Assembly (NCBI RefSeq): GCF_001552715.1
Contig: NZ_BCRS01000001.1
Location: 1 to 64,000 of the forward strand
Origin: Mycolicibacterium vaccae NBRC 14118 = CIP 105934
Lineage (GTDB): Bacteria; Actinomycetota; Actinomycetes; Mycobacteriales; Mycobacteriaceae
Direction: 5' to 3'
DNA length: 64,000 bases
The translations under genes and the position numbers were made by a program. The notes under the pieces were generated by a model. It made no database searches. It was not told where the DNA came from and saw nothing but the letters and a program-made list of their open reading frames with translations. Of this stretch, positions 26,747 to 35,745 are shown piece by piece; position 1 is the stretch's first letter; the number at the start of each line of letters is the position of its first letter.

Positions 26747-29700
26747 ATGTTCCGAAAAGTGGCGATTGCCAACCGCGGCGAGGCGGCGATGCGATTCCTC
26801 AACGCCGCAGGCGAGTACCGGATCGAGCGCGATGTGCCGCTGGAAACCGTCGCGATCTACACCGACGCCGACGCCGACTCGTGGTTCGTGCGGGAGGCCG
26901 ACCACGCTGTGAACCTCGGTCCGACCATGTCGGTCGATCCCGCCACCGGTGCGCGTCGACACACCTATCTCGACGTGACTGCATTGGAAGCCGCCCTGTC
27001 CGCCTGCGGCGCCGACGCGGTATGGCCGGGTTGGGGTTTCGTCGCCGAGAACCCCGATTTCGTCCGCATGTGCGAGCGGATCGGCGTCCGGTTCATCGGC
27101 CCGAGCGCCACCGCGATGGACCTGCTCGGCAGCAAGATCGCGGCCAAGACGGTGGCTGAGTCCGTCGACGTCCCCGTCGTGCCGTGGAGCCACGGCCCGG
27201 TCGACACCGCCGACGATGCGCTGAATCACGCACGGCGCATAGGCTTTCCGGTGGTGATCAAGGCCGCTGCGGGTGGTGGTGGCCGCGGTATCCGGGTGGT
27301 GGCCGACGAATCCGCGATACCGGACGCGTTCCACAGTGCCCGTGCGGAAGCCCAGTCGGCCTTCGGCGACCCGACGCTCTTCGTCGAGGCGCAGGTCCTC
27401 GGCGGCCGTCACCTCGAGGTCCAGGTGGCCGCCGACCACGCCGGGAATGTGTGGACGCTGGGCCTGCGCGACTGTAGCGTGCAACGCCGCCGCCAGAAGG
27501 TGCTGGAAGAGTCTGCCCCGGTCGACGTCGGCGACGAACTGAGGGCGACCATCCTCGACGCCGCCCGCCGACTTTGCCGCGCGGTCGAATACACCAACGT
27601 CGGCACCGTCGAGTTCCTGTTCCGCCCCGACACCGGCGACTTCTACTTCCTCGAGGTCAACACACGACTGCAGGTCGAGCACACCGTCACCGAGGCCGTC
27701 ACCGGCGTGGATCTGGTGAAGCTGCAGCTTGACCTCGCACAGGGGCGCCCGCTCGTCGGAGAACCGCCCACGCCTCGCGGACACGCCGTCGAAGTCCGTC
27801 TGAACGCAGAGGATCCCCGGCGCGGCTTCGCCCCGGCGCCCGGGCGCGTCGTCGAACTCCGGACCCCCCAGGGCCCCTCGATCCGAACAGACTCGGGCGT
27901 GGTCGTCGGTGACAGCATCGCCGCCGAGTTCGACTCGATGATCGCGAAGGTCATCGCCTGGGGGCGGGACCGGCCTGAGGCACTGGCCCGGCTCCGTCGT
28001 TCACTGGCCCGGTCGACGGCGGTGATCGAGGGGGGAACCACCAACCGGCGGTTCCTCATGGCCTTGCTCGACAACGCCGACATCCGCGCGCGGCACGTCG
28101 ACACCACCTGGCTCGATCGCGCCCTGGAAGCCGGTGTGCTGCTTGACTCACCGGACGCCGCGGCCGCGATGGTCATCGCCGCGGCCGAGGCCCACCGGCA
28201 GGACCGCGCCGACGCCCTCGACCAGTTCGTGGGCAAGGCGGTCCACGGCCGTCTCGACGACATCGACGACGCCACGGCACCCATCGATCTGGAGTACGAG
28301 GGTGGGCGCCGGTCATTCCGGGTGCTGCAGTACAGCCCCGCCGACCTTTCCGTCACCATCGACGGGGAGAGCGTCGTCGACGCCCGGTTCGAGGTACGGG
28401 GCACGCACGAACGCCGGCTCATCGTCACAGGCGAGCGAAGCGACGGGGTCGGCAGCACAGGCGAGCGAAGCGACGGGGTCGGCAGCAGCGGCGAGCGAAG
28501 CGACGGGGTGGAGTGGCCGGCAACGGTCGTCACGAGCGGACCGCTCATCACGGTCGAACTCGGGCACAGCGTCTACCGCATCATCCGTGGCCACGGCGGA
28601 CTCATACGGGCCGAATCGCAATCCGTCGTCGCGAAGATGGCGGTCGAGGTCGGTCAGGAAGTCAAGCCCGGTGAGGTCCTGTTCATCTCCGAGGCGATGA
28701 AGATGGAATCGCCGGTCATGGCGTCGTTCCCCGGTCGGGTCACCGAGATCATCGCCGACACAGGCACGCTCGTCGGTGCGGGTGATCCGATCCTGCGCGT
28801 CGAGGCAGTCGACCACTCCCGCTCCGACGACGCGGATCGCCTGTCGTTCGCGGCGTTGGTGCGCGGCACCGGCACCGCCCCGGTGGCCGACGCCGACATC
28901 GTGACGCGGCTCGTCCTCGGCCAGGATCTCGGCGACGATGTGGTCAGCGCCGCACGACTGTCCTTCGACGAAGGTCTACGCGTGCTGCGGACCATCGCCG
29001 ACCGGATGGCCCTGTTCGTCGACGCTCCGGCCGGCGACGGCAGCTCACACCAAGGTGCGCCGCACCTTTCGGTGCGCCCGGACCTGCTGCTGTTCGCCGT
29101 CCGCTCACCGGATCGGATCCACGACGTGGCCCCCGCCGAGTTCGTGGCCCGGCTCACCACGATGCTGCACCACTACGGCGTGGACCAGATCAGTCAGGGC
29201 CCGCACCTCACCGAGGCGCTCTACAGCATCTGGCGCGCCGAGTCCCGGCTCGACCGGGTGGCTGAGCTCGCCGCGACTCTTCTGCAGAACTGGCTGACGC
29301 TGGATCCCGACACCGTGCAATCCCCCGAATTGGTCGGTGTACTCGACGATCTGATCGCCTCGACGGAGGGCGCCCATCCGGCGGTCGCTGATCTCGGTCG
29401 CGCGGTGCGCCACCGACTGGTCGAGTACCCGGTCCTGACGGCATTGCGCGCCGACGACGACAGGACGGCCGAACGGCTGGTGGGCGCGGCCACACCGGAG
29501 TCGATGGCCGGCCTGCTGCGGCTCCCGGCCCCGCTCGACCGTTATCTCGTCGCGGCGATCGAGACCGGCGACGAGAAAGGCGCTTTCGCCCTGGAAGCAC
29601 TGGTGCGTCGCACCCACCGGCACCGCGAGCTCGATGCTGTCACCCCCCTGGCCTGCCGGCCCGGCGTCATCGGTCTGCGGACGGCGCGGTTCGAGAACGG

Positions 29701-32263
29701 CGAATCGGTTGCAGTGGTCGCGGTTTCGGGCCGGTCGGCGGACCTGCGGGACATGCTCTCGGTGGCTGCCAACGCCGTCGGACAGTCCGACGGGGCCGTG
29801 GAGATCGAGTTGTTCCTGTCCGATGTTCCCGGTGCCGATGACCTCGACGCGCAGGTCGAGACCACACTGGCCGACCTCGCCGGCGCCGGGAGGGTGGCGG
29901 TGACGGCGACGTGGTGGCTGCCCGGCACGGGGCTCGAAGTCCGGTCGCAGCAGCACCGCACTCTCGTCGGCGCCGCGGGACGGTTCGCCGCCGGCGACCA
30001 TCCCCCCGGTATGCACCCCGCCACGGCGGACAGGCTGGAACTGTGGCGGTTCGCGGAGTTCGACATCACCGTGCTCGACGCCCCCGAGGGGATCCATCTG
30101 CTGAAGGTCGTCGCCAAGGAGAACCGCATCGACGAGCGTCTGATCGCCATGCTGGAGGTTTTCGATCTCGATGGTCAGGCGAGCACGTATGCCCGGCTGA
30201 AAAGTCAACTCTCACAGTCCGCCATCGCGATCCGGCAGGCCAGGGTGGTGCTGCGTGACCCGTCGGCGTCCTTGAGCAACCGCATCGTGATCTATGCCGA
30301 ACCCGTGTGGCCGATGTCGGACACGCAGCTGCAGGCGGTGATCGCGGATCTGCTTCCCCTCACCCGCGGCCTGGGTCTGGAGAAGGTGATCGGCAGTGTG
30401 CACACCGTGAACGAGGTCACGGGCGAACGCACCGACGAGGTCATCCACATCACGACCCCCCCGACGGTCGGCGTGATGATCGGGCGCACCAAGCCCTCGA
30501 AGAGCCGGATACGGCCCATGTCCGACTATCGGCGACGGGTGGTGGCCCTGCAGCGGCGTGGCCTGGTGTATCCGTACGAGATCGTCGAACTACTGGTCGG
30601 CACCGGTGCCACCCACACCGAGCTACCCACCGGCGAATTCGTCGAATACGACTTCGTGGCAGCACGGTTCGATGCAGTCGATCGGCCACGAGGACAGAAC
30701 ACCGCACGCGTCGTCACCGGTGTGATCGACAGCAGGCCCGATGGAGCGGATACCTCCATCAGACGGGTGCTGATCCTCAACGAGCCGAGTCGCGACCTGG
30801 CGTCGCTGGCGGAACCCGAGTGCCGACGCATGATCGCGGCCATGGACCTGGCTGCCGAACTCGGTGTCCCGGTCGAGTGGTACGCCGTATCGTCGGGCGC
30901 TCGGATCGCGATGGACAGCGGCACCGAGAACCTCGACTGGACGGCGGCGGTGCTGCGTCGCATCGTCGAGTTCACCCAGGCCGGGGGCGAGATCAACGTC
31001 GTCGTGGTCGGCGTCAACGTCGGCGCGCAATCGTACTTCGACGCCGAGGCCACCATGCTGATGCACACCTCGGGTGTGTTGATCATGGTGGGCCGAAGTG
31101 CCATGGTGCTCACCGGAAAACAGGCACTGGAGTTCTCCGGCGGTGTCGCGGCCGAGGACAATGCGGGCATCGGCGGGTATCGGCGCATCGCCGGACCCAA
31201 TGGTCAGGCCCAGTTCTGGGTTCCCGATGTCGAGTCGGCGTGCGCACTGCTGTTCCGGCACTACGAGTCCTCCCAGTCGCACGGCGCTCAGAGGCCGACG
31301 ACCGATCCGGCGGACCGTGACATCAGTTCGTCACCCCACCTGGGCGGCACCGGCTCCTTCGAGACGGTGGGCGACATCTTCTCCCAGCGTCACAACCCAG
31401 ACCGGAAGCGTCCCTTCGATATCCGCTCGGTGATGTCGGCGGTGCGCGATCAGGACGCGCCGCCGCTGGAACGGTGGAAGGGTTGGCAGGACGCGGAGAA
31501 CGTCGTCGCCTGGGACACCCGCCTCGGTGGTTTCGCGGTGTCGCTGGTCGGGGTCGAGTCGCGCAACCTGCGGCGTAGGCTGCCCAGGCCCGCCGATGGA
31601 CCCGATTCGTGGACCGCCGGCACGCTCTTCCCGCAGTCGTCGAAGAAGCTGGCCCGAGTGATCAACGGCGCGAGTGGCCGGCGTCCGCTGGTCATCCTGG
31701 CGAACCTTTCGGGTTTCGACGGATCGCCGGAGTCGATGCGCAAGCTGCAACTGGAGTACGGCGCGGAGATCGGGCGCGCCATCGTCAACTTCCGGGGCCC
31801 GATCGTGTTCAGCGTGATTTCCCGGTATCACGGCGGCGCGTACGTGGTGTTCTCCAAATCGCTCAACCCCAATATGGAGGTTTCGGCGGTCGAGGGATCC
31901 CGTGCCTCGGTGATCGGCGGTGCCCCCGCCGCGGCCGTCGTCTTCACCCGCGAGGTACGCGCCCGGGTTCGGCAGGATCCCGACGTCATCCTGCTGGAGA
32001 AGCGGCTCGCCGACGCCGCACCCGGTGACCGCGCGCTGCTGCAGCACGAACTGCACCAGCTGACGAGCAAGCTCACCACCGAGGTCCAGACAGCCGTCGC
32101 CAGGGAGTTCGACGACATCCACACCGTCGAACGGGCACTGCGCGTCGGGTCGATCGACCACATCGTCACTCCCTCGGACCTGCGCCCCTATCTGATCGGG
32201 GCGGTAACCCGCGGACTCCGCAAGACCAACAGCCACACCTCAGAAGGGACACGCCATGCATAA
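26747..32263 (+). CDS. Giant single-chain acyl-CoA carboxylase (biotin carboxylase-BCCP-carboxyltransferase)
   Basis: An 1838-residue multidomain enzyme that carboxylates an acyl-CoA. Biotin carboxylase is at about residues 1-450 (VAIANRGEAAMR; ATP-grasp loop AAAGGGGRGIRVV near 174-186; EVNTRLQVEHTVTEAV near 302). BCCP is at about 615-690 with the biotinyl lysine in EAMKME at residue 652. A long central region (about 700-1265) has no motif I recognise, and a fused carboxyltransferase spans about 1270-1815 (SGFDGSPESMRKLQ; SRYHGGAYVVFS). The layout is closer to eukaryotic acetyl-CoA carboxylase than to the usual split Acc subunits of actinobacteria. A 30-bp tandem repeat encodes the linker before BCCP. 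The ATG at 26747 follows GAGGGTC. It overlaps the next gene by 8 bp. The acyl substrate is unknown. Confidence 0.92.
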   Translation: MFRKVAIANRGEAAMRFLNAAGEYRIERDVPLETVAIYTDADADSWFVREADHAVNLGPTMSVDPATGARRHTYLDVTALEAALSACGADAVWPGWGFVAENPDFVRMCERIGVRFIGPSATAMDLLGSKIAAKTVAESVDVPVVPWSHGPVDTADDALNHARRIGFPVVIKAAAGGGGRGIRVVADESAIPDAFHSARAEAQSAFGDPTLFVEAQVLGGRHLEVQVAADHAGNVWTLGLRDCSVQRRRQKVLEESAPVDVGDELRATILDAARRLCRAVEYTNVGTVEFLFRPDTGDFYFLEVNTRLQVEHTVTEAVTGVDLVKLQLDLAQGRPLVGEPPTPRGHAVEVRLNAEDPRRGFAPAPGRVVELRTPQGPSIRTDSGVVVGDSIAAEFDSMIAKVIAWGRDRPEALARLRRSLARSTAVIEGGTTNRRFLMALLDNADIRARHVDTTWLDRALEAGVLLDSPDAAAAMVIAAAEAHRQDRADALDQFVGKAVHGRLDDIDDATAPIDLEYEGGRRSFRVLQYSPADLSVTIDGESVVDARFEVRGTHERRLIVTGERSDGVGSTGERSDGVGSSGERSDGVEWPATVVTSGPLITVELGHSVYRIIRGHGGLIRAESQSVVAKMAVEVGQEVKPGEVLFISEAMKMESPVMASFPGRVTEIIADTGTLVGAGDPILRVEAVDHSRSDDADRLSFAALVRGTGTAPVADADIVTRLVLGQDLGDDVVSAARLSFDEGLRVLRTIADRMALFVDAPAGDGSSHQGAPHLSVRPDLLLFAVRSPDRIHDVAPAEFVARLTTMLHHYGVDQISQGPHLTEALYSIWRAESRLDRVAELAATLLQNWLTLDPDTVQSPELVGVLDDLIASTEGAHPAVADLGRAVRHRLVEYPVLTALRADDDRTAERLVGAATPESMAGLLRLPAPLDRYLVAAIETGDEKGAFALEALVRRTHRHRELDAVTPLACRPGVIGLRTARFENGESVAVVAVSGRSADLRDMLSVAANAVGQSDGAVEIELFLSDVPGADDLDAQVETTLADLAGAGRVAVTATWWLPGTGLEVRSQQHRTLVGAAGRFAAGDHPPGMHPATADRLELWRFAEFDITVLDAPEGIHLLKVVAKENRIDERLIAMLEVFDLDGQASTYARLKSQLSQSAIAIRQARVVLRDPSASLSNRIVIYAEPVWPMSDTQLQAVIADLLPLTRGLGLEKVIGSVHTVNEVTGERTDEVIHITTPPTVGVMIGRTKPSKSRIRPMSDYRRRVVALQRRGLVYPYEIVELLVGTGATHTELPTGEFVEYDFVAARFDAVDRPRGQNTARVVTGVIDSRPDGADTSIRRVLILNEPSRDLASLAEPECRRMIAAMDLAAELGVPVEWYAVSSGARIAMDSGTENLDWTAAVLRRIVEFTQAGGEINVVVVGVNVGAQSYFDAEATMLMHTSGVLIMVGRSAMVLTGKQALEFSGGVAAEDNAGIGGYRRIAGPNGQAQFWVPDVESACALLFRHYESSQSHGAQRPTTDPADRDISSSPHLGGTGSFETVGDIFSQRHNPDRKRPFDIRSVMSAVRDQDAPPLERWKGWQDAENVVAWDTRLGGFAVSLVGVESRNLRRRLPRPADGPDSWTAGTLFPQSSKKLARVINGASGRRPLVILANLSGFDGSPESMRKLQLEYGAEIGRAIVNFRGPIVFSVISRYHGGAYVVFSKSLNPNMEVSAVEGSRASVIGGAPAAAVVFTREVRARVRQDPDVILLEKRLADAAPGDRALLQHELHQLTSKLTTEVQTAVAREFDDIHTVERALRVGSIDHIVTPSDLRPYLIGAVTRGLRKTNSHTSEGTRHA
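28427..28512 (+). repeat. 30-bp tandem repeat, about 2.9 copies, inside the carboxylase gene
   Basis: The core GGCGAGCGAAGCGACGGGGT recurs with exact 30-bp period (GCGAGCGAAG at 28431, 28461 and 28491). Because the period is a multiple of three it encodes a ten-residue peptide repeat (TGERSDGVGS, three times) in the linker between the biotin carboxylase and BCCP regions. The copies are nearly identical at DNA level, suggesting recent expansion. It is not a CRISPR: no spacers are present. Confidence 0.9.
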
Positions 32264-33491
32264 AGTCGTCATCACCGGACGCGGGATCATCGCGCCGATG
32301 GGCCATTCGGTCACCGATTATCTGGATGCGTTGCGCAACAACATGTCAGGAATCGGTCGTATCTCCTGGCCGGGTGAATCGGAGAGCTTCTGGTTCGCAC
32401 CCGTCCGGGACTTCGAGCCGACGCGGTGGATGAGTGAGACGGTGGCCGACGGCACCGATCCCTTCGCGCAGTGGGCGCTCGCGGCGGCCGAACAGGCCAA
32501 GCTGGACGCGGGTCTCGGCGATCTGGACCCGGACCGGACCGGCGTGGTGCACGGCACCAGCATGGGCGGCACCCGCTCACTGAGCGAGGCGCAGCGCGGC
32601 TACGAGCAGCATGGCGCCAAGGGCGTCGACCGCAAGACCATGATCCGCATCCTGCCCAACATGGCCGCGTCCCAACTGTGCATGAGGTACTCCCTGCACG
32701 GCCCGCTGCTGACGGTGACCACCGCGTGCGCCTCCTCCAACGACGCAATCGGCAACGCCGCCAGGCTGATCCGCTCCGGCGAGGCGGACGTCGTGCTGAC
32801 CGGCGGCACCGAGGCCGTGACCCTCGGCGACGGCGACTTCGCCCCGGCGTGGTACTTCGCCCAGGCCGCCTACGGGATGATCACGCCGAGCGACGACCCC
32901 AACCGCACCCTCACCCCGTTCGACAGGGACCGCACCGGCATCGTGATCGGCGACGGCAGTGCGATGTTCGTCATCGAGAGCGAGGAGCATGCACGCGAAC
33001 GCGGCGCCCGCATCCTGGCCGAGATCGTCGGCTACGCCTCGCTGGCCGACGGCCCGCACCCGTCGGCTCCGGAGCCGAACGGAACCTGGGAGGCGCTGGT
33101 GATGCGCAAGGCGCTGGCTAATGCCGGACTGGAGCCCACGGACGTGGACGCCGTGTACGCCCACGCCACCGGGACCGCCAAGGGTGACACCGCCGAGATC
33201 CGGGCGATCAACGCCGTGCACGGCGGCCGGAACCTGCCGGTCACCGGCATCAAGGGGCACACCGGCCACACCGGCGCGGCCTCCGGGGCGATGAGCGCCG
33301 TCGCGGCGCTGGAGACCTTCGAGTCCGGCATGCTGCCGAATGCGTTCGGGACCGACGTCGTCGACCCCGAAGCGGACTTCCGGGTGATCACCGAGAAGCC
33401 GGCGCAGGTGGAAGCCGAAGTGATCCAGATCAATTCGTTCGGGTTCGGCGGCCAGAACGCGTCGCTGATCCTGCGCAGGCCGTCTTCCTGA
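32256..33491 (+). CDS. Beta-ketoacyl synthase, FabF type
   Basis: A 411-residue condensing enzyme with an intact catalytic triad: Cys158 in TTACASSNDAIG, His303 in HATGTAKGD and His338 in KGHTGHTGAASG, with Lys333 in place. It should perform decarboxylative Claisen condensation of a malonyl-type extender onto an acyl primer. The start overlaps the carboxylase by 8 bp with AGAAGGGA upstream, directly coupling extender supply and condensation. No acyl carrier protein or malonyl-CoA:ACP transferase is encoded nearby, so it must borrow a carrier or use CoA thioesters. It is not an obvious copy of the mycolate KasA/KasB pair. Confidence 0.9.
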   Translation: MHKVVITGRGIIAPMGHSVTDYLDALRNNMSGIGRISWPGESESFWFAPVRDFEPTRWMSETVADGTDPFAQWALAAAEQAKLDAGLGDLDPDRTGVVHGTSMGGTRSLSEAQRGYEQHGAKGVDRKTMIRILPNMAASQLCMRYSLHGPLLTVTTACASSNDAIGNAARLIRSGEADVVLTGGTEAVTLGDGDFAPAWYFAQAAYGMITPSDDPNRTLTPFDRDRTGIVIGDGSAMFVIESEEHARERGARILAEIVGYASLADGPHPSAPEPNGTWEALVMRKALANAGLEPTDVDAVYAHATGTAKGDTAEIRAINAVHGGRNLPVTGIKGHTGHTGAASGAMSAVAALETFESGMLPNAFGTDVVDPEADFRVITEKPAQVEAEVIQINSFGFGGQNASLILRRPSS

Positions 33492-33522
33492 CCACCCCCA
33501 CACACACGAAAGGTACTTCTTC

Positions 33523-34260
33523 ATGGGCAACGTGCAGTACGACTTCACCGGAAGATCCGTCATCGTCACGGGCGCCGCGCGCGGCATCGGGTTCGAGCTC
33601 GGTTCGTTCTTCGCCAACGCGGGTGCACAGACCTACATGGTCGACAACGACGCCGACGAACTCAAGGACGCGGCCAAGCGGGCCGGCGGCGTCGCCGTGG
33701 TCGCGGACGTCGGCAGCACCGCTGACGTGGACGCCGCCGTCGCTGCGGTCGTCGAGGACAGCGGCAAGGTCGACGTCGTGGTGAACAACGCAGGGGTGTT
33801 GCGCGACAGGGTCGTCTGGAAGCTGACCGACGACGACTGGGAGGAGGTGCTGAATGTCCACGCGGGCGGCACGTTCCGGTTCACCCGCGCCTGCGTCCCG
33901 CACTTCCGCGAGCGTTCGTTCGGCCGGATCATCAACATCACCTCCTACACCGGTCTGCGCGGCAATCCCGGCCAGTCGAACTACGGCACCGCCAAGGCGG
34001 GCATCATCGGGTTCACCAAGACCGCCGCCAAGGAACTGGCCCGGTTCGGTATCACCGTGAACGCGATCGCGCCGAACGCCGAAACCCGGATGGTCGCCTC
34101 CATTCCCCCGGACAAGAAGGCCGAGATGGCCGCGGCGATTCCGATGGGCCGCTTCGCCCAGCCGAGCGAGATGTGTCCGGCCATCGGCTTCCTCGCGTCC
34201 GAGGAAGCCGGATTCATCACCGGCACAGTGCTGGCCGTCGACGGCGGGATGTCGATGTGA
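33523..34260 (+). CDS. 3-ketoacyl reductase, FabG-like SDR
   Basis: A 245-residue classical short-chain dehydrogenase. It has the cofactor loop TGAARGIG (residues 17-24), NNAG in the core, and the catalytic Ser-Tyr-Lys in ITSYTGLRGNPGQSNYGTAKAG. The expected role is NAD(P)H reduction of the 3-ketoacyl product of the adjacent synthase. The ATG at 33523 has GAAAGG upstream, 31 bp after the synthase. The stop overlaps the MaoC-like gene by 4 bp. SDR substrate choice cannot be read from sequence; the assignment rests on the operon. Confidence 0.88.
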   Translation: MGNVQYDFTGRSVIVTGAARGIGFELGSFFANAGAQTYMVDNDADELKDAAKRAGGVAVVADVGSTADVDAAVAAVVEDSGKVDVVVNNAGVLRDRVVWKLTDDDWEEVLNVHAGGTFRFTRACVPHFRERSFGRIINITSYTGLRGNPGQSNYGTAKAGIIGFTKTAAKELARFGITVNAIAPNAETRMVASIPPDKKAEMAAAIPMGRFAQPSEMCPAIGFLASEEAGFITGTVLAVDGGMSM

Positions 34261-34712
34261 GCGGACTGACCATCGCCTCGCTGACCGAACAGAAGGATCT
34301 CGATCTGGGGCGCAGCCACTGGATGGAGATCGACCAGAAGCGCATCGACGTCTTCGCCGAGATCACCGAGGACCCGCAGTGGATCCACGTCGATCCGGTG
34401 CGCGCCGCCGACGGCCCGTTCGGCACCACCATCGCCCACGGCTACCTGACGATGTCGCTGATCGCCCCGGTGCTCAACGAGCTGTTCCTGGTCGATGACG
34501 CTGTCGCGTCGATCAACTACGGCGCCAACAAGATCCGCTTCCCGGCGTTCGTCCCGTCCGGCGCCCGGCTGCGTGGCCATCTCGTCCTGCTCGGGGCCGA
34601 GGCGGTCACCGGCGGAGTGCAGGCCTCGCTACGGGTCACGATGGAGATCGAGGGCGGCGAGAAGCCTGCCTGTGTGGCGGACATCCTCATCCGGTTGCGA
34701 GGTGCCGAATGA
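34257..34712 (+). CDS. MaoC-like (R)-specific enoyl-CoA hydratase / dehydratase
   Basis: A 151-residue hot-dog-fold protein with the MaoC hydratase-2 motif, IHVDPVRAADGPFGTTIAHGYLTMSL, in which Asp and His form the catalytic pair. It should interconvert 3-hydroxyacyl and trans-2-enoyl thioesters. The start is GTG at 34257, overlapping the reductase stop by 4 bp; the longer frame runs into the reductase gene. Its stop overlaps the next start by 4 bp. It supplies the dehydration step of a possible elongation cycle. Confidence 0.9.
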   Translation: MSGLTIASLTEQKDLDLGRSHWMEIDQKRIDVFAEITEDPQWIHVDPVRAADGPFGTTIAHGYLTMSLIAPVLNELFLVDDAVASINYGANKIRFPAFVPSGARLRGHLVLLGAEAVTGGVQASLRVTMEIEGGEKPACVADILIRLRGAE

Positions 34713-35692
34713 GGGCATTTCGGCTGCACTCCTACGACGGGCCGTCGGGCCTGCGTCTCGACGAGGTCCCCGACCCCGCCGGCGACGCAGAGACCGCGGT
34801 CGTCGACGTCCGCGCCATCGGGATCAACTTCCCCGATCTGCTGCTCACCAAGGGCCAGTACCAGCGCAAGCCGGACACCCCCTTCACCCCGGGCTGTGAA
34901 GTCGCGGGCGTCATCCGGTGGGCCCCGGAGGGGTCCGGCTGGTCGCCCGGTGACCGGGTGATGGCCTTCATCTGGGACGGCGCGTACGCCGAGTCCGTGG
35001 CGGTGCCGGTGCGCTCACTGGTCGCGATCCCCGACGACATGGGGTTCGACGTCGCCGCGGGCCTGGTGGTCAACCACCACACGGTGCATTTCGCACTGGC
35101 CCGGCGCGGGCACCTACAGGCCGGGGAGAGCGTGCTGGTGATGGGCGCCGGCGGCGGTATCGGCAGCGCGGCGGTGCAGGTCGCCAAGGGGCTGGGGGCG
35201 CGGGTGATCGCCGGGGTGAGCGCCGGCGAGGCCGGCAAGAGTCAGGTCACCGTGGCCGAGGAGTCCGGCGCCGACGACGTCATCGTCCTGGAGAAGGGCT
35301 TCGCCGCACAGGTCCGCGCCCTCACCGGCGGCGAGGGCGTCGACGTGATCCTTGACCCGCTCGGCGACTGGCTGTTCGACGAGGGCGTTCGGGCCCTGGC
35401 CTCGGAGGGCCGGATTCTGGTCGTCGGCTTCGCCGCGGGTGACATCGCGTCGCTGCGGACCAATCGCCTGCTGCTGCGCAACGTGTCGGCGGTCGGTGTG
35501 GCCTGGGGGGCGACGCTGGACAAGGATCCCGCGTTGCTGGCGTGGGGGGCCGAGGCGTTGCACCGGATGTACGCCGACGGGAGCGTCCGTCCTCAGATCG
35601 GACAGCGTTTCTCGTTCGACGAGATTCCGGTGGCCCTGGACAAGCTCGACGCCCACGGAATCCGCGGCAAGGCCATCGTCGAGCTGACCTGA
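34709..35692 (+). CDS. MDR-family quinone/enoyl-thioester reductase
   Basis: A 327-residue medium-chain dehydrogenase/reductase of the zinc-free quinone oxidoreductase type. The NADPH-binding motif is VLVMGAGGGIGSAAVQVAKGLGARV (about residues 145-169). Zinc-ligand cysteines and histidines of alcohol dehydrogenases are absent, while NFPDLLLTKGQYQRKP and TPGCEVAGV match the QOR/enoyl-reductase clade. As the last gene of the operon it is a good candidate for the enoyl reduction step that closes the cycle. The ATG at 34709 overlaps the MaoC-like stop by 4 bp. Confidence 0.87.
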   Translation: MRAFRLHSYDGPSGLRLDEVPDPAGDAETAVVDVRAIGINFPDLLLTKGQYQRKPDTPFTPGCEVAGVIRWAPEGSGWSPGDRVMAFIWDGAYAESVAVPVRSLVAIPDDMGFDVAAGLVVNHHTVHFALARRGHLQAGESVLVMGAGGGIGSAAVQVAKGLGARVIAGVSAGEAGKSQVTVAEESGADDVIVLEKGFAAQVRALTGGEGVDVILDPLGDWLFDEGVRALASEGRILVVGFAAGDIASLRTNRLLLRNVSAVGVAWGATLDKDPALLAWGAEALHRMYADGSVRPQIGQRFSFDEIPVALDKLDAHGIRGKAIVELT

Positions 35693-35699
35693 TCCGCGG

Positions 35700-35718
35700 T
35701 TGCGAAATCTGCTAATTC
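35700..35718 (+). promoter_or_regulatory. RamB/PrpR-like box in front of the regulator gene
   Basis: TTGCGAAATCTGCTAATTC matches the site at 26649-26667 at 16 of 19 positions. It lies about 30-50 bp upstream of the regulator start, over the expected -35 region, which fits autoregulation. A mycobacterial-type -10 (TAGGCT, 35737-35742) follows. Confidence 0.55.
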
Positions 35719-35736
35719 TGGCCCTCGCAGTGGGGC

Positions 35737-35742
35737 TAGGCT
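35737..35742 (+). promoter_or_regulatory. -10 element of the RamB/PrpR-like regulator
   Basis: TAGGCT fits the mycobacterial TANNNT consensus. A transcript starting about 7 nt downstream would begin at the second GTG (35749), so the mRNA may be leaderless; no Shine-Dalgarno is visible. Confidence 0.45.
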
Positions 35743-35745
35743 GAC

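Noticed and set aside
28427..28512. CRISPR array
   Set aside because: The repeats are directly adjacent, have no spacers and encode protein.
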